A stretch of 64,000 nt of DNA from Eledone cirrhosa (GCA_964016885.1 OZ024760.1:2881227-2945226), one strand, 5' to 3'. Counted from the first letter of the stretch, positions 9,473-21,404 are shown. Numbers and translations: made by a program. Notes: generated by a model from the letters alone, not told the origin.

Positions 9473-10112
9473 GCCACGGAATAGGCAGACCTAGAAAAAC
9501 CTGGGACGAGCTGATAAACTCCGACCTCACACACTTACACCTCTCCAAGACAATGTCACTGGACCGAGACCTTTGGCGGTACTCAGTAATAGAGAAGACC
9601 CGCCTTACCTAAATACATAGTAAAACCTACTACAGCCAGTAGGCATCTCTAACAAAATACCCCCCCGTCCCACCACCCCCAACTCATCCACGCCACCCAG
9701 TTCTATGTAAAGTTGTGTTGGTGCCACACCATCCAGGCCAAAACAAATGAGATCGTGTAGGTGTCACGACAAAAAAAACACACAGTCCACGCTGTAATGT
9801 GGCCGTGCGTGTAGGTGTCACGACAAAAAAACACACAGTCCACGCTGTAATGTGGCCGTGCGTGTAGGTGTCACGACAAAAAAACACACAGTCCACGCTG
9901 TAATGTGGCCGTGTAGGCAACACGGTAAAAACCTCCCATACCCACACTGTAAATGTGGTTGGTGTTAGGAAGGGCATCCAACTGTAGAAAACCTGCCAGA
10001 CAGTCCTATGCGAGCAAGACAATCACTCTTGCCTCAAGTGGGACTACCCCCGTCCAAACCCATGCAAGCGTGGAACACGGACGTTAAACGTTGATGATGA
10101 TGATGATGATGA
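9473..10112 (+). mobile_element. LINE 3' end: C-terminal coding, long 3' UTR, ATG tail
   Basis: The coding piece [15 protein letters not shown], then [16 protein letters not shown], ends at TAA 9610-9612. The 3' UTR contains about three tandem copies (53-54 nt; starts near 9765, 9819, 9872) of a module with cacagtccacgctgtaatgt, then ggaagggcatccaactgtag, then gcgtggaacacggacgttaa and a GATGAT tail at 10094-10112. Upstream it is truncated at the (TA)n tract. The minus-strand copies at 50064-51157 and 61475-61925 carry the same coding segment next to the same UTR, which links the non-coding module to this LINE. Confidence 0.85.
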
Positions 10113-10552
10113 TATATATATATGCACACACACACACATATATATATATATATAATATTATTCAAAATATTAATAAATGAAAAATATTCTCATAATCAAA
10201 ATATATATTTTATTATACATTATTATTCAAAGGTACAATGGTGTTTAAGTATGTTTTCATCAGACAAAATATAAGATTTGATATGTGACATACCGCTACG
10301 GTTTTGATTATTCAATTCTATTATTGGCAGTGATTTATTTCACCAACTCTCAACGTTTTTATACCACAAATAATATGATAGCCTATAATGGTACATAAAT
10401 ACATAAATCCCTTAAAGTGGCACATTAAATTTTGTGTTTCATTGTTTCCAAAGTTTTCATTAGTAAAATAACTGTAATACAGTTAAATGTGATGAATAGT
10501 AGAAAAATAGATACTAAGTCTGAACTAATATTATTATATTTTGTCAGACTAA
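10113..10552. other. AT-rich spacer, (TA)n at its start
   Basis: CA/TA repeats to about 10155, then AT-rich sequence without recognised features. Confidence 0.5.
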
Positions 10553-10742
10553 ATTGGTGAATTGGCAGTATCGGTAGAGGGTTGGACGCCATGCTTTCTA
10601 GCATAGTTACGGCCCTTGCCATTCTGAGTTCAAATCCCGCCGAGGTTAACTTTGCCTTTCATCCTTACGGGGTTGATGAAATAAAGTACCAGTAATGTAC
10701 TGGGTAATTGCTGACCTTGTGCCTAAAGTAGAAACAATTATA
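10553..10742 (+). mobile_element. tRNA-derived SINE
   Basis: Full-length copy with ggcagtatcggtagagggtt, gagttcaaatcccgccg and gtgcctaaagtagaaacaat. Confidence 0.9.
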
Positions 10743-10756
10743 TTTTGTCAGACTAA

Positions 10757-10952
10757 GGGCGGTGGCTTGGCAGTATCGGTAGAGGGTCAGATGCCATGCT
10801 TTGATGCATAGAGTTACGGCCCTTGCCATTCTGAGTTCAAATCCCGCTGAAGTTAACTTTGCCTTTCATCCTTACGGGGTCGATAAAATAAAGTACCAGT
10901 AATGTACTGGGATAATTGCTGGCCGTGGGCCAAAACATAGAAACAATTATAT
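10757..10952 (+). mobile_element. tRNA-derived SINE, adjacent second copy
   Basis: Same orientation as the preceding copy, 14 nt away. Both are followed by tttgtcagacta or a close variant, which suggests the second inserted at the tail of the first or that the flank was duplicated. Confidence 0.9.
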
Positions 10953-10974
10953 TTAGTCAGACTGTAACTATGTT

Positions 10975-11093
10975 GTGTTCTATAACACATATATACATAC
11001 ATGCAGTCACACATGTACATACATACATATATACATGTATACACACATATACACACACACAGACACACATGTACATACATACATATATACATG

Positions 11094-11125
<32 letters not shown>

Positions 11126-11798
11126 TGTACATACATACATATATACATGTATACACACATATACACACACACACATGTACATACATACATATATACATGT
11201 GTCTGTGTGTGTGTATATATGTGTATACACACACACATATACATACATACATATATACATGTATACACATATACACACACACACAGACACACATGTACAT
11301 ACATATATGCATGTGTCTGTGTGTGTATATGTGTATACACACACACACAGACACACACACATACATACAGACGCATATACTCATATACACACACATATAC
11401 ACACACCCCTCCCCCCCACACACACCCCTCCCCCCACACACACACTCATATCACACCCACATACATACATTCACATACACACCACACACATACATACACA
11501 CATACACACACATGCACACACATGCACACACATACACATACAGTCACACATACAGTCACACATACACTCACACAAAGACACAGACACACACATATACATA
11601 CAAACAAATACACTCATAGATCATATCCACATACACAGACACACACACACACACACACACTTATATGCACACACAGTCACACACACTTATATACACACAC
11701 ATACAGACAGTCACATACACACTTATATAAACACACATACAGATAGTCACATACACACATACAGATAGTCATACACACACATACACACACACACATTG
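10975..11798. repeat. CA / TACA / CACAC compound microsatellite, 0.8 kb
   Basis: ACAC, ACATAC and TATACA repeats with higher-order blocks of about 60-64 nt (gtacatacatacatatatac followed by CA runs, repeated five or more times between 11015 and 11320). Long reading frames of His/Thr or Cys/Val are artefacts. Confidence 0.9.
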
Positions 11799-11814
11799 TA
11801 GTTTTGTTCTTTAA

Positions 11815-12545
11815 TTCTACCACCACCACTATCTCTTTTCCCCACCACCACCACCACCACCACCACTACCACCACCACCATCACCACCACCACTACCACC
11901 ACCACCACTACCACGAACACCACGACCACAACCATCACCACCACCACCACTACCACCACTACCACCACCACCACCATCATCACTACCCAAACCACCACAA
12001 CCACCACCACCACCATCATCACCACCACTACCACTACCACCACCACCACTAACACCACCACCACCATCATCATCACCACCACCACCACTACTACCACCAC
12101 CACCATCATCACCACCACCACCACTACCACTAACACCACCACCACCACCACCACTACCACTAACACCACCGCCACCACCACCATCATCATCACCACCACC
12201 ACCACTACTACCACCACCACCATCATCACCACCACCACCACTACCACTAACACCACCACCACCACCACCACTACCACTAACACCACCGCCACCACCACGA
12301 CTAACACCACCACCACCACCATCATCACCTCCACCACCATCACCACCTCCACCTGACACCACCACACACCACGACTACCAACAACACCACCACCACTACC
12401 ACCACCACTACCACCACCACCAACTAACACCACGACCACCGCCACCCCCAACTCAACTACCACACTCCACTGCCACCATCACCACTTTCACCACTGGCAT
12501 CACCACCCTCACCACCACCACCACCACCCCTATGACCACCACTCT
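11815..12545. repeat. (CAC)n / (CAT)n trinucleotide array, 0.7 kb
   Basis: Dominated by ACC and CAC triplets with CATCAT punctuation. An internal higher-order repeat of about 120 nt is visible (12060-12180 versus 12180-12300, both with actaacaccaccgccaccac-type blocks). The opposite strand is G-rich. Confidence 0.9.
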
Positions 12546-12815
12546 GAAAGTATTCCCCTCTATAGTTTTCTTCTCACTACATTTATTATAGATGACTTTG
12601 ATAGTCGACATTTTGTTTTCAGTTCAAAATCTTTCTTACTTTTACTTTTTCACTGCCCTTTTTCTATGAATAATCAACATTTATCATTTTTACATCTCTT
12701 TTCCATATTTCTCAATATTTCCTTCAACACATTTCATTTTTATCTCTCAACCCCAATCTGTCTACAAAAATTATCTTCCTCACTTAAGATGGAAAATAGA
12801 CGATAATGTGAAAAA
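12546..12815. other. Spacer, no feature
   Basis: T-rich unique sequence, nothing recognised. Confidence 0.5.
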
Positions 12816-13510
12816 GAAGGGAGCTGATGATTAGTTCAAGGAAACAATGTTTTTATTGGTCTTTCCATTGCAGATACTATCTAATAGTTGCAACTCTGGG
12901 TGGAAAAGAAAGGAGTTGATCATTAGATCAGACCAAGGAAACAATGTTTCTAATGATCTTTCTGTCGATGATGTAATCTGCTGATCATAACTCTTGACAG
13001 AAAATAGGATAGGAGCTGATCATCACATCAGACCAAGGAAACAATGTTTCTATAGGTCTTTCCATTGCAGATATTATCTGCCAGTTGCTGCTCTGGGCAT
13101 AAAAGAAAGGAGCTGATTGTTAGATCAAACCAAGGAAACAATGTTTCCATTGGTTTTTCCATTTCTGACACTACCTATTTGTCATAACTCTTGGCAGATG
13201 AAAGGGCAGACTAAAGAAACAATGTTTCTATTGATCTCTCCATTGCTGATACTATCTGCTGGTCTCACCTCCTGTCCAGAAGAAAGAAAAGAAGCTGATC
13301 ATCAGATCAGACCAAGGAAACAATATTTCCAGTGGTCATTCTTTGCTGAAACTCTCTGCTGGTCACAACTCCTGTCCAGAAGAAAGTGGAATTTAAGCTA
13401 ATAATAAATAGGGGCCAGAACAAATTTAAAAAAAAAAAAAGGAAAGGAGCTAATCCATTGATCTTTTCATTGCTGCTACTATCCGCCAGCCAGTTGCAAC
13501 TCCTGGCCAG
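12816..13510 (+). repeat. Diverged tandem repeat of about 90 nt
   Basis: About seven or eight units share gaccaaggaaacaatgtttc, a following tttccattgc, and a gccagttgcaactc-like part. Single units occur at 39650-39740 (+) and about 21838-21935 (-), so the unit is dispersed as well as tandem. It contains the short inverted repeat GGAAAC/GTTTCC. Confidence 0.75.
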
Positions 13511-13589
13511 GAGGTAGCAGGATTTGTTTGCAAGGTATCCTGGTCAACTCTTTAACAGTTCTGCCAATCAACCACACCTTCTGGACGGA

Positions 13590-13718
13590 CTGGTACTGAT
13601 GATGATCATCATCATCATCACCATCAACATCATCATAACAATCATGACGATGGTGGTAGTTGCAATGGTGATGATAATAATGATTATGAGAGTGATGGCG
13701 GTGCTGGTGATTGAATGG

Positions 13719-13759
<41 letters not shown>

Positions 13760-13766
13760 GTCATGG

Positions 13767-13797
<31 letters not shown>

Positions 13798-13994
13798 AGA
13801 GATGATAATGAGAAGGAAGATGTCATTGATGACTATGGTGATGATGATGATTATGATCTTGAATGTGAGAATGATGATAATGATGATGATAATGACAATG
13901 GTGACAAGAATGATGGTGATGACAATGATGACTATGATGGTGATGATGGTGATGATCCTGAATATGAGAATGATGTTGATGATTATGATAATGG

Positions 13995-14027
<33 letters not shown>

Positions 14028-14290
14028 CTGTGGTGAAGATTATGATGATGATGATGATGATGATGATTGTGATAATGATGATGTTGATGATTGTGATAAT
14101 GGTGATGATGATGATGATGATGACTGTGGTGAAGATTATGATGATGATGATGATGATTCTGTGAGAATGATGATGTTGATGATTGTGATAATGGTGATGA
14201 TGATGATGATGATGACTGTGGTGAAGATTATGATGATGATGATGATGATGATGATTGTGATAATGATGATGACAATTATGATGATGAATC
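13590..14290. repeat. (GAT)n / (ATG)n array
   Basis: About 0.6 kb of GAT triplets with occasional ACTGTGGTGAAGATTAT punctuation repeated at about 14026, 14124 and 14213. Frames read poly-Asp, poly-Met or poly-Ile/His and are not genes. Confidence 0.9.
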
Positions 14291-14468
14291 AATATAAATG
14301 TATTATATTAGCAGCAGTTCATATGTTATAAGGAAAAATGAAAGTTCATCAAGTAATATTAGAACTAACTTTAGTTCATATTGTTAATTAGAAAAGGTTA
14401 TCAGAGTAAGAATTAAATTAGTCAGCTAGAAATAAATTGTTTTCTGTTTTTATATTTGGAATATTTGG

Positions 14469-14800
14469 AGCCGCTTTTTCTCCGTGCTGTTATTACAGAC
14501 ATGTTGTTAGAATGTCTCAGGAAAGAATTGTTGGACAGATTTGTAGCTTGGAGATCAGAGAGTTGCTCCAAGTAGAGCCGCTTCTTCTCCGAATTAAGAG
14601 ATCACAGTGCTGATATTACAGACATGTTGTTAGAATGTCTCAGGAACGAATTGTTGGATAAATTTGTAGCTTGGAGATCAGAGAGTTACTCCAAGTAGAG
14701 CCGCTTCTTCTCCGAATTAAGAGATCACAGTGCCGATATTACAGACATGTGCTTAGAATGTCTCAGGAAAGAATTGTTGGACAGATTTGTAGCTTGGATC
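14469..14800 (+). repeat. Tandem 107-123-nt repeat of a LINE C-terminal segment
   Basis: Three units start at about 14469, 14576 and 14699; the last spacing is 123 nt (41 codons). The + strand reads LLLRIKRSQCRYYRHVLRMS then QERIVGQI, the same GHVxRM-type block that forms the 99-nt satellite at 106-1168. Confidence 0.8.
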
Positions 14801-15295
14801 CAGGCGGTTTTCCTCTGTATAGTGGCTATGGTGAAAGAGGTTATATGGTAGACCAGGTTGAGAGGACTGAGGACAGATGCCTTTCTCTCCGGACAACAAC
14901 TCATTCCCTTCTTTAGGTACCACTTTAGAAGGAGAACCAGAGTGGAGGGAGAGGTACTGCACCCCAGTAAATCTACTGAAAGGTGGGTGAATGTGGCAAA
15001 GATGGCCCGAGTGATTGGGCCTTCTCTGTATATAAACCTGAAGGTTAAAAAAGAGAGCAAAAGGAAGAAAGGAGCACTTGCACAACACGCTCCTGGAGTT
15101 GAGGGTTGTTCTATCTATGAGGTATATAAAACAACCCATTTGTAACGCCTCCCCCCTATTGGGGATTTCGATTGTGAATTTATTTGTTTTAAAAATATTT
15201 TTACATGATTGTATGTAAAATTCCCATCATATGTCTTTGTATTGTCCCCTTTTCTTGTGCGCCCTTGTGGCAAATAAAGAAATATATCTATATAT
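14801..15295 (+). mobile_element. 3' end of an unclassified retroelement
   Basis: The + strand pattern FRYHFRRRTRVEGEVL, then STERWVNVAKMARVIGPSL, is shared with a decayed copy at 23985-24475. Both copies end in a similar stretch (ccctattgggga, then a CAATAAAGAAA or CAAATAAAGAAA motif) and a simple-repeat tail. The adjacent LINE segment at 14469-14800 may belong to the same element. Confidence 0.55.
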
Positions 15296-15424
15296 ATATA
15301 CATACGTACATATATATAAGTATATTTAAATATATATATAAGTATATTTAAATATATATATAAGTATATTTAAATATATATATATGTATATAGGAAAATG
15401 TATATTTAAATATATATATATGTA
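15290..15424. repeat. TA / ATTTAAATATA microsatellite
   Basis: A tract of about 22-nt units (tataagtatatttaaatata) repeated several times. Confidence 0.85.
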
Positions 15425-15690
15425 ATAGGAAAATGTTTAACCCCAACAGCAGAGCTCAAGCCGTTTCGACGGCTATTTCTGGACTAAATTAGAATTTTTA
15501 GCGTAGTAAGAAATAGCCGAACTTTTCAAGGGGTAATTCCTTATATGGGAAGATTGTATAATGAATTACCCCTTGAAAAGTCTGGCTATTTATTACGACA
15601 CTAAAAATTCTAATTTAGTCCAGAAATAGGCATCAAAACGGCTTGAGCTCTGCCGTCGGGGTTAAACATTTTCCTATTACCCACTCTACT
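15425..15690. repeat. Long fold-back element, about 120-bp arms
   Basis: The left arm (about 15426-15545, with gagctcaagccgtttcgacg) and right arm (about 15567-15688) are imperfect reverse complements; the centre is near 15557. The arms include gaaatagccgaacttttcaa and its complement. One arm is also found at 62366-62490. Confidence 0.9.
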
Positions 15691-15765
15691 GCCCTAAGTA
15701 TTGAGTACTCTGGTGCATTATCGTCTATCTGGTTCCTTACCACACTTCTTTCGTTATCTATATGT
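15691..15765 (-). repeat. Terminal-block repeat flanking the fold-back
   Basis: Reverse complement of the 6012-6135 block (taagtattgagtactctggt and ctggttccttaccacacttc). Confidence 0.75.
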
Positions 15766-15837
15766 ATATATATATTAGAAAGAGTCTGGGCCCAATGGCT
15801 GAGCTTTTGTGCTTCAAAAGCTATCTCTCTCTCTCTC

Positions 15838-15925
15838 TTTATATATATATATATATATATTATAGAAATGACTTCTACAGGTCTAGAATTATTTTATTTG
15901 TATGAAATTATATATGTATATACTC
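15838..15925. repeat. (TA)n plus a single arm of the 4708 fold-back family
   Basis: After the TA tract, tatagaaatgacttctacag and the following text match one arm of the hairpin at 4708-4833 with substitutions. Confidence 0.6.
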
Positions 15926-16142
15926 AGCTGTAGAAATGAGATGGTAGGGACTGGAGTCCATATCATTCCACTGCAAAGTGGTCGTCGAGGTGCCACGGCA
16001 AAAAAGCACCCAGCACTCACTGTAAATGAGGTTGGTGTTAGGAAGGGCATCCAGCTGTAGAAATCAAGCCAGAATCAGTTCCCGTCCCACCCTTGCAGGC
16101 AGGGAAAAAGCGGACGTAAAATGAAATGATGATGATGATGAT
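15926..16142 (+). mobile_element. SINE with LINE-like tail, 5'-truncated
   Basis: Begins at cagctgtagaaatgagatgg and continues through the module gaggtgccacggcaaaaaag, ggaagggcatccagctgtag and a type-1 end with a GATGAT tail. The tRNA-like head of the 52432 copy is missing. Confidence 0.85.
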
Positions 16143-16276
16143 ACATATATATATACACAAATATACCTACACACCCACATATATACATTTCATTCAAACA
16201 CTGCTAGCAGGCAAGACAGGTGTTAAATGATGACTACAACACACACACATCATCATCACCATTTCACATCCATATA

Positions 16277-16316
<40 letters not shown>

Positions 16317-16660
16317 TATAATTGTTTATATGAAATTTATTAAATATCTGTAGGTTTGAATGGAATACAGCCAGATTATTTTACAAAAATAAACTTAATC
16401 TATTTTCACTTAGATGTCTTCTGCAAATCTGTCATTTATTATAAATTTAATTCATTTCACCTGGCAGCTGACAAACGCTTGCATTTGTTTCTCACTTGAA
16501 GCATTCATTCACAAAAAAATAGCTTTGATTAAATTATACCAGAGATTGTTTTCACTAAAATGTGGAGAGACATTACATGGAAAAGATAATCTCTGCATTG
16601 TGGTATTCCTAAGGTTATAAATATATTTACTACTGGTGGGCTTATGTCATCGATAATGAT
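16143..16660. other. Spacer with TA/CA microsatellites
   Basis: TA and CA tracts at 16143-16330, then AT-rich sequence without recognised features. Confidence 0.5.
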
Positions 16661-16661
16661 A

Positions 16662-16820
16662 ACAATAATCATCATCATCATCATTTTCCGTCCGCTTTTC
16701 CCTGCTTGCAAGGGTGGGATGGGTCCTATTCAGTACAGCATCTCTCCACTTGTCAAGGTCTTTCGTCATCTCCTCCGTGAGCTTCAGCGATCTGAGGTCT
16801 GCTCTCACCACCTCCGCCCA
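16662..16820 (-). mobile_element. LINE 3' end, C-terminal segment and tail
   Basis: The minus strand reads TWAEVVRADLRSLKLTEEMT then KDLDKWRDAV, followed by the type-1 tail with ATG repeats. Same family as 3933 and 60429. Confidence 0.8.
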
Positions 16821-16879
16821 TGTGAATAGTGTTGAATATATTTAATTTTGAGCATCCGGGATTGGTATGTCATATATGG

Positions 16880-17470
16880 CAGTGATGACCAAACTGGCAG
16901 GATAATAGAGGAGCAAAATCAGCTTTCAGACCAAGTACAGATTGTACAAATCGCTGGTAGTCTCCATCTTCTGACATGGCCACTTTTGGCAGAAACATAG
17001 AGAAGGATCCAGGTATTTTCTATTGGGAATGTAAAACCAATGAATTCGTGTGGAGTAAGGTTAAAAGGTTTGTGGGTCACCAGGAACCTCTCCTTGCCAC
17101 TGTCAAGACGAGGAAACAGGCGTGGTTTGGCCATGTCACATGACATGACAGCCTGGGCAAGACCATCATGCAAGGCACCGTTGAAGGTGGACACAGGAGG
17201 AGATGCCAATGCAAAAACTGGTTGGACAATGTCAAAGAATGAACACAAATGATGACACAAGGTTTGTTGACGACTACCGTAGAAGACTCTACAGTTATGT
17301 CAAAGACACAACAACCTCTCTAATGCTGGTACCCTGATAAAACATGACACCTTGTAAAATAGTTGGAAACAGGAAGGGCATCAAGGGTTGAGAAGACACT
17401 TCAGATTTGTCAAGGGCATGACAACCTCCTTAGTTCTATTGCAGCAATAAAACACACACACATAGTACAC
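16880..17470 (+). mobile_element. Decayed LINE: RT C-terminal region and 3' UTR
   Basis: With frameshifts, the + strand shows KYRLYKSLVVSI, KTNEFVWSKVKRFVGHQEPL, LATVKTRKQAWFGHV, and KTIMQGTLEGGHRRRCQ followed by NWLDNVKE. This order is typical of a widespread invertebrate LINE C-terminus. Several stops and frameshifts are present. Confidence 0.75.
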
Positions 17471-17509
17471 TCTGTAGAATGCAGGAGAATATGTGAAATG
17501 CAACCCTCT

Positions 17510-17615
17510 GAATAATTGTTTCTATTTTAGGCACAAGGCCAGCAATTACCCAGTTCATTACTGGTACTTTATTTTATCGACCCCGTAAGGATGAAAGGCA
17601 AAGTCAACCCTCTGA
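17510..17615 (-). mobile_element. tRNA-derived SINE, 3' half
   Basis: Minus-strand 3' half with ttgactttgcctttcatcct, agtaccagtaatgaactggg and gtgcctaaaatagaaacaat. Confidence 0.8.
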
Positions 17616-17639
17616 ATAATGATAGATCAGTGGCTCTCG

Positions 17640-17725
17640 TTAAGTACATCCAATGCTTGCTAGCAAGAGAAATGAATGTTAAATGATGATAAACGATGTT
17701 AAATGATGATGATGATGATAATATA
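17640..17725 (+). mobile_element. LINE/SINE tail fragment
   Basis: atgcttgctagcaagagaaa, then ttaaatgatg repeated, ending in ATG triplets; a diverged retroelement end. Confidence 0.6.
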
Positions 17726-17934
17726 TCTTGTTATTATTCCTTAGAGACAAGGACAGCAAACACAGCAAATGTTGGTGGTTTTATTTAATATTCAAAACAA
17801 CTGTAGTAATACTATAGTTGTTTTGTATTTTAGCCTCCTTCTTACATTTTATTTTTTTGTCACATTTTTTTTTTCAAACAATATCTTATAACAGCTCAAC
17901 TGATATAGCAAATTCTGTATAATCAATCAATCAA

Positions 17935-18345
17935 TAAAGACATTTTAAAAAATACAAAAAACATAACAACAGCAGCAAAAACACCCTCTAAAAGACTCCA
18001 AACCCAAAACACAATAACAAGAGCAAAAACCACAACAGCAAAAAAACACCTCAAAACACAACAAGAACAACAACAGCAGAAAAAAAAAAGAAAAATACAA
18101 CAATGACAACAGCAAAAACACCCCCAAAACACAACAATAACAACAGCAATAAACACATTTAAAAAATACCACAACAGCAAAAATATAAAAACAAGATGAA
18201 TAACATCAAAAAGACCCCCCAAAAGACACAATGACAGTAAAAACACCCCAAAACATACAACAGCAGCATCCACACACACACAAACAGAAACGAAACTATA
18301 TAAACAAACACAAACAAACAGACAGACAAACAAACTCTAACAATG
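17935..18345. repeat. A-rich CAA/ACAGCA low-complexity tract
   Basis: About 0.4 kb of AACAACAGCAAAAACACCCC-like text with an irregular repeat of about 60-70 nt. The opposite strand gives a Cys/Phe-rich frame that is an artefact. Confidence 0.75.
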
Positions 18346-18597
18346 ACAGTGAATGAAAAATATTTTAGGAAAAGACTTGTTGATAGAATTGTCGGCTGAA
18401 ATTTAATTTTGTCCAATCAAATGACTTTGTTTTTTAACTGCGCATGTAAATGTTCTCGTCAAGTCATCCATCGTTATTGTGAGAACAAGGAAGATCTTGT
18501 AACTATTAAATGGCATTGTTTTGTATTTGCTCTTAAATGTGACAGCTTAATTAACTTCGTTTCTTGGCATTAATTAAAAAGAAAACAGTTAGATACT

Positions 18598-18961
18598 GTT
18601 GCTGCTGGTGGTAGTGTTTGTGGTGGTGGTGGTGGTGGTGATGTTGGTGTTGGTGTTGGTGGTGGTGGTGGTGGTGGTGCTGGTGGTGGTGATGATGCTG
18701 GTTGTGGTGGTGGTGATGCTGGTGGTGGTGGTGGTGCTGGTGATGTTGGTGTTGGTGGTGGTGGTGGTGGTGGTGCTGGTGGTGGTGATGATGCTGGTTG
18801 TGGTGGTGGTGATGCTGGTGGTGATTTCTGTTGGTGGTGGTGATGCTTGTGGTGCTGGTTGTGGTGGTGATGTCTGTTGGTGATGGTATTGGTGTTGGTG
18901 ATGTTGATATTGATGTTTGTGATGATGGTGATGATGGTAGTTGTGGTGTTGGTGGTGATGG

Positions 18962-18992
<31 letters not shown>

Positions 18993-19765
18993 GCTGGTAA
19001 GTGTGGTGGTGGTTGTGGTGGTGATGTCTGTTGGTGATGGTATTGGTGTTGGTGTTTGTGATGTTGATATTGATGTTTGTGATGATGGTGATGATGGTAG
19101 TTGTGGTGTTGGTGGTGATGATGGTGGTGGTGGTGCTGGTGGTAAGTGTGGTGGTGGTTGTGGTGGTGATGTCTGTTGGTGATGGTATTGGTGTTGGTGT
19201 TTGTGATGTTGATATTGATGTTTGTGATGATGGTGATGATGGTAGTTGTGGTGTTGGTGGTGATGATGGTGGTGGTGGTGCTGGTGGTAAGTGTGGTGGT
19301 GGTTGTGGTGGTGATGTCTGTTGGTGATGGTATTGGTGTTGGTGTTTGTGATGTTGATATTGATGTTTGTGATGATGGTGATGATGGTAGTTGTGGTGTT
19401 GGTGGTGATGATGGTGGTGGTGCTGGTAAGTGTGGTGGTGGTTGTGGTGGTAGTGTTCATTGTGGTGTCTGTTAGTGAAAGTATTGGTGGTGGTGTTTGT
19501 GGTGTTGATGTTGATGGAGGTAATGGTGTTGGTTGAGGTAGTGGTAGTTGTGGTAGTGGTAGTTGTGGTTGTGGTGGTAGTGTTCATTGTGGTGTCTGTT
19601 AGTGAAAGTATTGGTGGTGGTGTTTGTGGTGTTGGTTGGGGTGGTTTTGGTGATGGTGGTGGCAGTGGTAGTGTCTGTGGTTGTGATGGTGTTGGTTGTA
19701 GCAGCCGTGGTGGTAGTAGTGGTGGCCCTGGTAGTGACTTTGAAGGTGATTCTGATAATACTAAT
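18598..19765. repeat. (GGT)n / (GTT)n trinucleotide array with 145-nt higher-order repeats
   Basis: G-rich triplets over 1.17 kb. Three or four higher-order units of 145 nt start at gatgtctgttggtgatggta (about 18870, 19025, 19170, 19315; the last two spacings are 145). A further duplicated block with gttagtgaaagtattggtgg occurs at about 19465 and 19595. Confidence 0.9.
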
Positions 19766-19782
19766 TGCCAGGTTTAATACTT

Positions 19783-19845
19783 TTCCGTCTAACCCATGCT
19801 AGCGTGGAAAATGGACGTTAAACGAAGATGATGATGATGATGATG
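19783..19845 (+). mobile_element. Retroelement tail fragment, type-2 end
   Basis: acccatgctagcgtggaaaa, then ggacgttaaacg and a GATGAT tail. Confidence 0.75.
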
Positions 19846-19885
19846 GTGATTTCTGCATTTTCTTTGTCATTATTTTACATTCGTT

Positions 19886-20066
19886 GTTGGCAGTATCGGT
19901 AGAGGGTCGGACGCCATGCTTTCCAGCATAGTTACGTGCCTTTACGATCTGAGTTCAAATCCCGCAGAGGTTGACTTTGCCTTTCATCCTTACGGATAAA
20001 ATAAAGTACCAGTAATGCACTGGGTATTTGCTGGCCTTATGCCTAAAGTAGAAACAATTATTTTAC
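19886..20066 (+). mobile_element. tRNA-derived SINE
   Basis: ggcagtatcggtagagggtc, gagttcaaatcccgcagagg and ttatgcctaaagtagaaaca; full length except a short deletion at the ccttacgg(ggtcg)ataaa segment. Confidence 0.9.
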
Positions 20067-20104
20067 ATTCGTTGTTGTTGCATCTTTTTGTCTCTCAGAG
20101 TTTT

Positions 20105-20245
20105 GTTGGTCTGTGTGTGTGTGTTTCATTCTATATATGTGTGTGTGTATTTCATTCTATGTGTGTGTGTGTGTGTGTGACTACTTACTGCACAGAAGTG
20201 TATGTTTAAGTGTGTGTTTATATGTGTGTGTGTGTGACAAGTGGA
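20105..20245. repeat. (GT)n microsatellite
   Basis: GT runs interrupted by TTCATTCTATATG. Confidence 0.85.
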
Positions 20246-20269
20246 CCTCTCAGTGTCAACTATACATGT

Positions 20270-20570
20270 CACCAATTCATAATCAATAAAATAAAATTGG
20301 TTAAGTCATTAAAATCAAGGACAAATGCCCTTGTAGTATTTATTTCAAGCTTCTGTGTTCTGAGTTCAAATCTTGCCCTGCCCAGGTCAGCAATGATCAA
20401 TAAACAAAATAAAAATATCAGCCTAGGCTGGTAGATGTTAAAAGCATCAGATAAAATGTCTTGCAGCATTTGATTTTGTTTTCTGTCCTCTGAGTTCAAA
20501 TCCAGCTGAGGTCAACTTTAACATCAATACTTTCAGGCTTGATATATGGTATAAAATGTAGTCTAGGTAG
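20270..20570 (+). mobile_element. Two degenerate SINE-like copies
   Basis: ttctgagttcaaatcttgcc and tctgagttcaaatccagctg mark two decayed B-box regions about 130 nt apart, each preceded by an agcatcagataaaatgtctt-like segment. Confidence 0.5.
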
Positions 20571-20579
20571 AATGATAGG

Positions 20580-20850
20580 CTTCTTTGGTTGTTAGTGAGT
20601 GCTTTTAATAGAAGGGTGCTTTTTTTGTGGCACCATCATTACCACCCTATAGTGTGTGCTGAGTGCTGCTTGTTTGTGGTACCAGCACTACCTGCTTACA
20701 AGGTAGACTGTGTGCTTTTTTTTCATGGCACCAGCACTACCACCTGACAGGGTGGACTAGGTACTTTTTTCCCTGTGGCACGGAATTAATTGACTTTCCC
20801 CTCCCCTTCAAATTGTTGGCCTTGTGCCTAAAGTAGAAACAATTATTATT
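20580..20850. mobile_element. LINE 3' UTR module array (-) plus SINE tail (+)
   Basis: Three or four diverged copies of the module tgtgtgctgagtgctgcttg / gtggcaccagcactaccacc (the 49-nt type seen at 50237) lie at 20590-20780. They are followed by a SINE 3' end (ttgactttcccctccccttc, gtgcctaaagtagaaacaat). Confidence 0.65.
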
Positions 20851-21404
20851 ATTATTTCCTCTGTATTGTTGTTGTTGTTGTTGTATTTCTTCTTATTATT
20901 ATTCTTATTCTTATTCTTCTAAGTATTTCAATTAAAACAAAATATCAAATATTTTTTTTCGTTTGAAGTTAACTTAAAATAATAATAGTGGTATTGATCA
21001 TCTTAAATAAAGACTTTGGAAGTATTTTTGCTTCTTTTAAAAAAAATTCCTGTTAAATTGAATGATATCTACTAGAAAATTGTGTACTTATTTCAATTTA
21101 TTTGTGGTCTATTTTTATTCAGAGTAATTCAGTTTTTGGTTTTATAAAGTCAGAAAATGTCATATTTTGAAGGTCACTTGATATAATTATTTTAACCTCT
21201 CCCCCTCCTCCCCTGCTTCCATCTTTCCTTTTATATTCATTTGTTTGGTTGATTTATTTTATTTATTATGTCTGATCACCAAAATGGCATAATGTGATGG
21301 TTTTAAAAGTGAAAGTAAAAGTCTAGAAACTTAAAACTAAAATACACAAACAGAAGTTAACTAAGTAAACAGAGGTTAACCCTTTCATTACTATATTTTC
21401 AATG
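20851..21404. other. AT-rich spacer, no feature
   Basis: ATT and TTG short runs, otherwise unrecognised. Confidence 0.5.
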
